DNA of 5,515 nt from NCBI GenBank assembly GCA_028870815.1, contig JAGWOU010000163.1, positions 1 through 5,515 on the forward strand, written 5' to 3'. Below the pieces are notes generated by a model that saw only the letters and a list, made by a program, of their open reading frames with translations, ran no database searches and was not told where the DNA came from. Position numbers and translations under genes: made by a program. The stretch comes from Rhodospirillales bacterium. GTDB taxonomy: Bacteria; Pseudomonadota; Alphaproteobacteria; Acetobacterales; Acetobacteraceae. Shown here piece after piece: positions 4,108 through 5,515 of the stretch (position 1 is the stretch's first letter; every line of letters begins with the position of its first letter).

Positions 4108-5457
4108 ATGACCAATGCTGTCGATCTGAAGGAATGGTTCGAGGAACATCGCATCACCGAAGTTGAATGTCTCGTGCCGGACATCACCGGTATTCCCCGG
4201 GGCAAGATCATGCCGGCTGAGAAGTTCATCAAGGGCGGGGCGCCGCGCCTGCCGGAAGCGATCTTCATTCAGTCTGTCACCGGCGAGTATCCGGACGACC
4301 CGACAGACAAGCTCACCGACCCCGCGATCATCGACATCAAGCTGGTGCCTGACACCTCCACTGTCCGCCTTGTGCCCTGGGCGCATGAGCCAACGGCGCA
4401 GATCATCCATGATTGCCACTACGCGAACGGCACGCCGGTGCCGATCGCGCCGCGGCAGGTGCTGCAACGGGTGTTGAAGCTGTACGAGGAGAAAGGCTGG
4501 CTGCCGGTGCTGGCGCCGGAGCTGGAATTCTATCTCGTCGGCCGCAACACGGACCCCGATTATCCGCTCACGCCGCCGGTTGGCCGCTCCGGCCGGCAGG
4601 AAACGGGGCGCCAGGCTTATTCTATCGACGCGGTGAACGAATTCGACCCGCTCTTCGAGGAAATGTACGATTTCTGCGACATGCAGAAGATGGATCTCGA
4701 CACGCTGATCCATGAGGAAGGTGCGGCGCAGGTGGAGATCAACCTGCTGCATGGCGACCCGTTGCACAGGGCGGATCAGGTGTTTCTGTTCAAGCGCACG
4801 GTGCGGGAAGTGGCGCTGCGCCACAATATCTACGCCACCTTCATGGCCAAGCCGATGGGCGGCGAGCCGGGAAGTGCGATGCACGTGCACCAGAGCATCG
4901 TGGACCCGAAGACCGGGCGGAATCTTTTCGCTGGGGCGGATGGCAAGGCCAGCCCGCTGTTCAAATCCTATCTCGCGGGCTTGCAAAAATACATTCCGGC
5001 GGTGATGCCGATTTTTGCACCAAACGTGAATTCTTACCGCCGGCTCACGCGGTTTTCCAATGCGCCGATCAATCTGCAATGGGGGTACGACAACCGCACC
5101 TGCGGCCTGCGCGTGCCTTTTGGCGATGCGGCGGCGATGCGGGTGGAAAACCGCGTGCCGGGGGCGGATGCCAATCCCTACCTCGCCTTCGCCGCCACAC
5201 TGGCCTGCGGCTATCTCGGCATGATCGAGAAGTTGGAAGCGCCGCCTGAACAAATTGGTTCTGCCTACACGGGCGAGTACACGCTGCCGCGCGAGCTTTC
5301 CCACGCGCTGGACTTAATGGATGCCTCGCAGCCCATCCGCGATGTGCTGGGTGACAAGCTGGTTGATGTTCTGGTTGCGGTGAAACGGCTGGAATACGAA
5401 ACCTATCTGCGCGTTATTTCCTCTTGGGAACGTGAACATCTGCTGTTGAACGTTTAA
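4108..5457 (+). CDS. puuA: Gamma-glutamylputrescine synthetase (glutamine synthetase family)
   Basis: A 449-residue cytosolic enzyme of the glutamine synthetase superfamily, expected to join glutamate to putrescine with ATP, the first step of the Puu pathway. The N-terminal beta-grasp domain (about 15-105) includes PDITGIPRGK (24-33). The catalytic domain shows APELEF (E138, E140), HEEGAAQVEINLLHGD (202-217, metal ligand E210), AKPMGGEPGSAMHVHQS (247-263, H259 and H261), NSYRRL (308-313), INLQWGYDNRTCGLRVP (321-337) and RVENRVPGADANPYLA (345-360, E347). It lacks the KNLYDLPP adenylylation motif of housekeeping GlnA, having GEYTLPREL (389-397) instead, and its length and C-terminus (SSWEREHLL) fit catabolic glutamylpolyamine synthetases. 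A PuuR-like gene upstream and a PuuB-like start downstream support PuuA. Other primary amines cannot be excluded as substrate. The start is fixed by GGAGG at 4099-4103. It is transcribed with the next gene. Confidence 0.9.
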   Translation: MTNAVDLKEWFEEHRITEVECLVPDITGIPRGKIMPAEKFIKGGAPRLPEAIFIQSVTGEYPDDPTDKLTDPAIIDIKLVPDTSTVRLVPWAHEPTAQIIHDCHYANGTPVPIAPRQVLQRVLKLYEEKGWLPVLAPELEFYLVGRNTDPDYPLTPPVGRSGRQETGRQAYSIDAVNEFDPLFEEMYDFCDMQKMDLDTLIHEEGAAQVEINLLHGDPLHRADQVFLFKRTVREVALRHNIYATFMAKPMGGEPGSAMHVHQSIVDPKTGRNLFAGADGKASPLFKSYLAGLQKYIPAVMPIFAPNVNSYRRLTRFSNAPINLQWGYDNRTCGLRVPFGDAAAMRVENRVPGADANPYLAFAATLACGYLGMIEKLEAPPEQIGSAYTGEYTLPRELSHALDLMDASQPIRDVLGDKLVDVLVAVKRLEYETYLRVISSWEREHLLLNV

Positions 5458-5463
5458 GCGCCC

Positions 5464-5515
5464 ATGCTGAATAATTACTATCAGGCCACGCGGCGCGTGG
5501 AATTTTCCGCGCCCG
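5464..5515 (+). CDS. Start of a PuuB-like FAD oxidoreductase (partial, 3' cut)
   Basis: An open frame begins with ATG six bases after the puuA stop and runs off the window. The 17 visible residues are MLNNYYQATRRVEFSAP. The YYQAT near the start recalls the (S)YYAA opening of PuuB-type gamma-glutamylputrescine oxidases, which precedes their FAD-binding domain. The operon position right after puuA is the main argument, since PuuB oxidises the PuuA product. No good Shine-Dalgarno is seen, so translational coupling with puuA is likely. Too little sequence is visible for a firm assignment. Confidence 0.6.
   Translation, partial: MLNNYYQATRRVEFSAP

Noticed and set aside
3875..4111. 78-codon + strand frame ending in ATGA overlap with puuA
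   Set aside because: It needs a TTG start without a ribosome site, contains the terminator-like hairpin and shows no recognisable domain. The stop overlap looks coincidental.
3865..5304. 479-codon - strand frame opposite puuA
   Set aside because: Its length reflects GC-rich codon bias. The + strand carries all glutamine synthetase motifs and a good ribosome site.

Overview
The window looks like chromosomal DNA from a GC-rich alphaproteobacterium. The combination of a Tat-exported HiPIP, a membrane-anchored GH17 enzyme and a putrescine-utilisation (Puu) cluster would fit an Acetobacteraceae member such as Acidiphilium or Acidocella. That placement is an inference from gene content and composition, not a proven taxonomy.

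Layout. The window opens inside a tRNA-Lys(CUU) gene that lacks only its first six bases. After a 241-bp gap that holds a perfect 12-bp-arm palindrome comes a small high-potential iron-sulfur protein gene (312-590, +), followed by a GC-rich hairpin (636-663). A CoA-binding YccU-type protein (696-1127, -) then diverges, across only 41 bp, from a GH17 beta-1,3-glucan-active enzyme with a polytopic membrane C-terminus (1169-2767, +). The GH17 gene ends tail-to-tail, with a 13-bp overlap, against a GFA/CENP-V-type zinc protein (2755-3165, -). That gene lies 2 bp downstream of a PuuR-like regulator with an HTH and a cupin domain (3168-3719, -), so the two probably form an operon.

Across a 388-bp divergent intergenic region lies puuA, a gamma-glutamylputrescine synthetase of the glutamine synthetase family (4108-5457, +). 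Six bp after it starts a gene cut by the window edge, whose first 17 residues resemble PuuB-type FAD oxidoreductases. The right half is therefore a divergent Puu locus: PuuA would gamma-glutamylate putrescine, PuuB would oxidise the product, and the PuuR-like cupin repressor would control the shared intergenic region. That region holds several inverted repeats and a terminator-like hairpin in the puuA leader.

No insertion sequence, CRISPR array or phage gene was seen. Most genes belong to known families. The less explained signals are the palindrome ahead of the HiPIP gene, the repeat-rich puuR/puuA intergenic region, the coupling of a GFA protein to puuR, and the GH17-membrane architecture without a glycosyltransferase domain.
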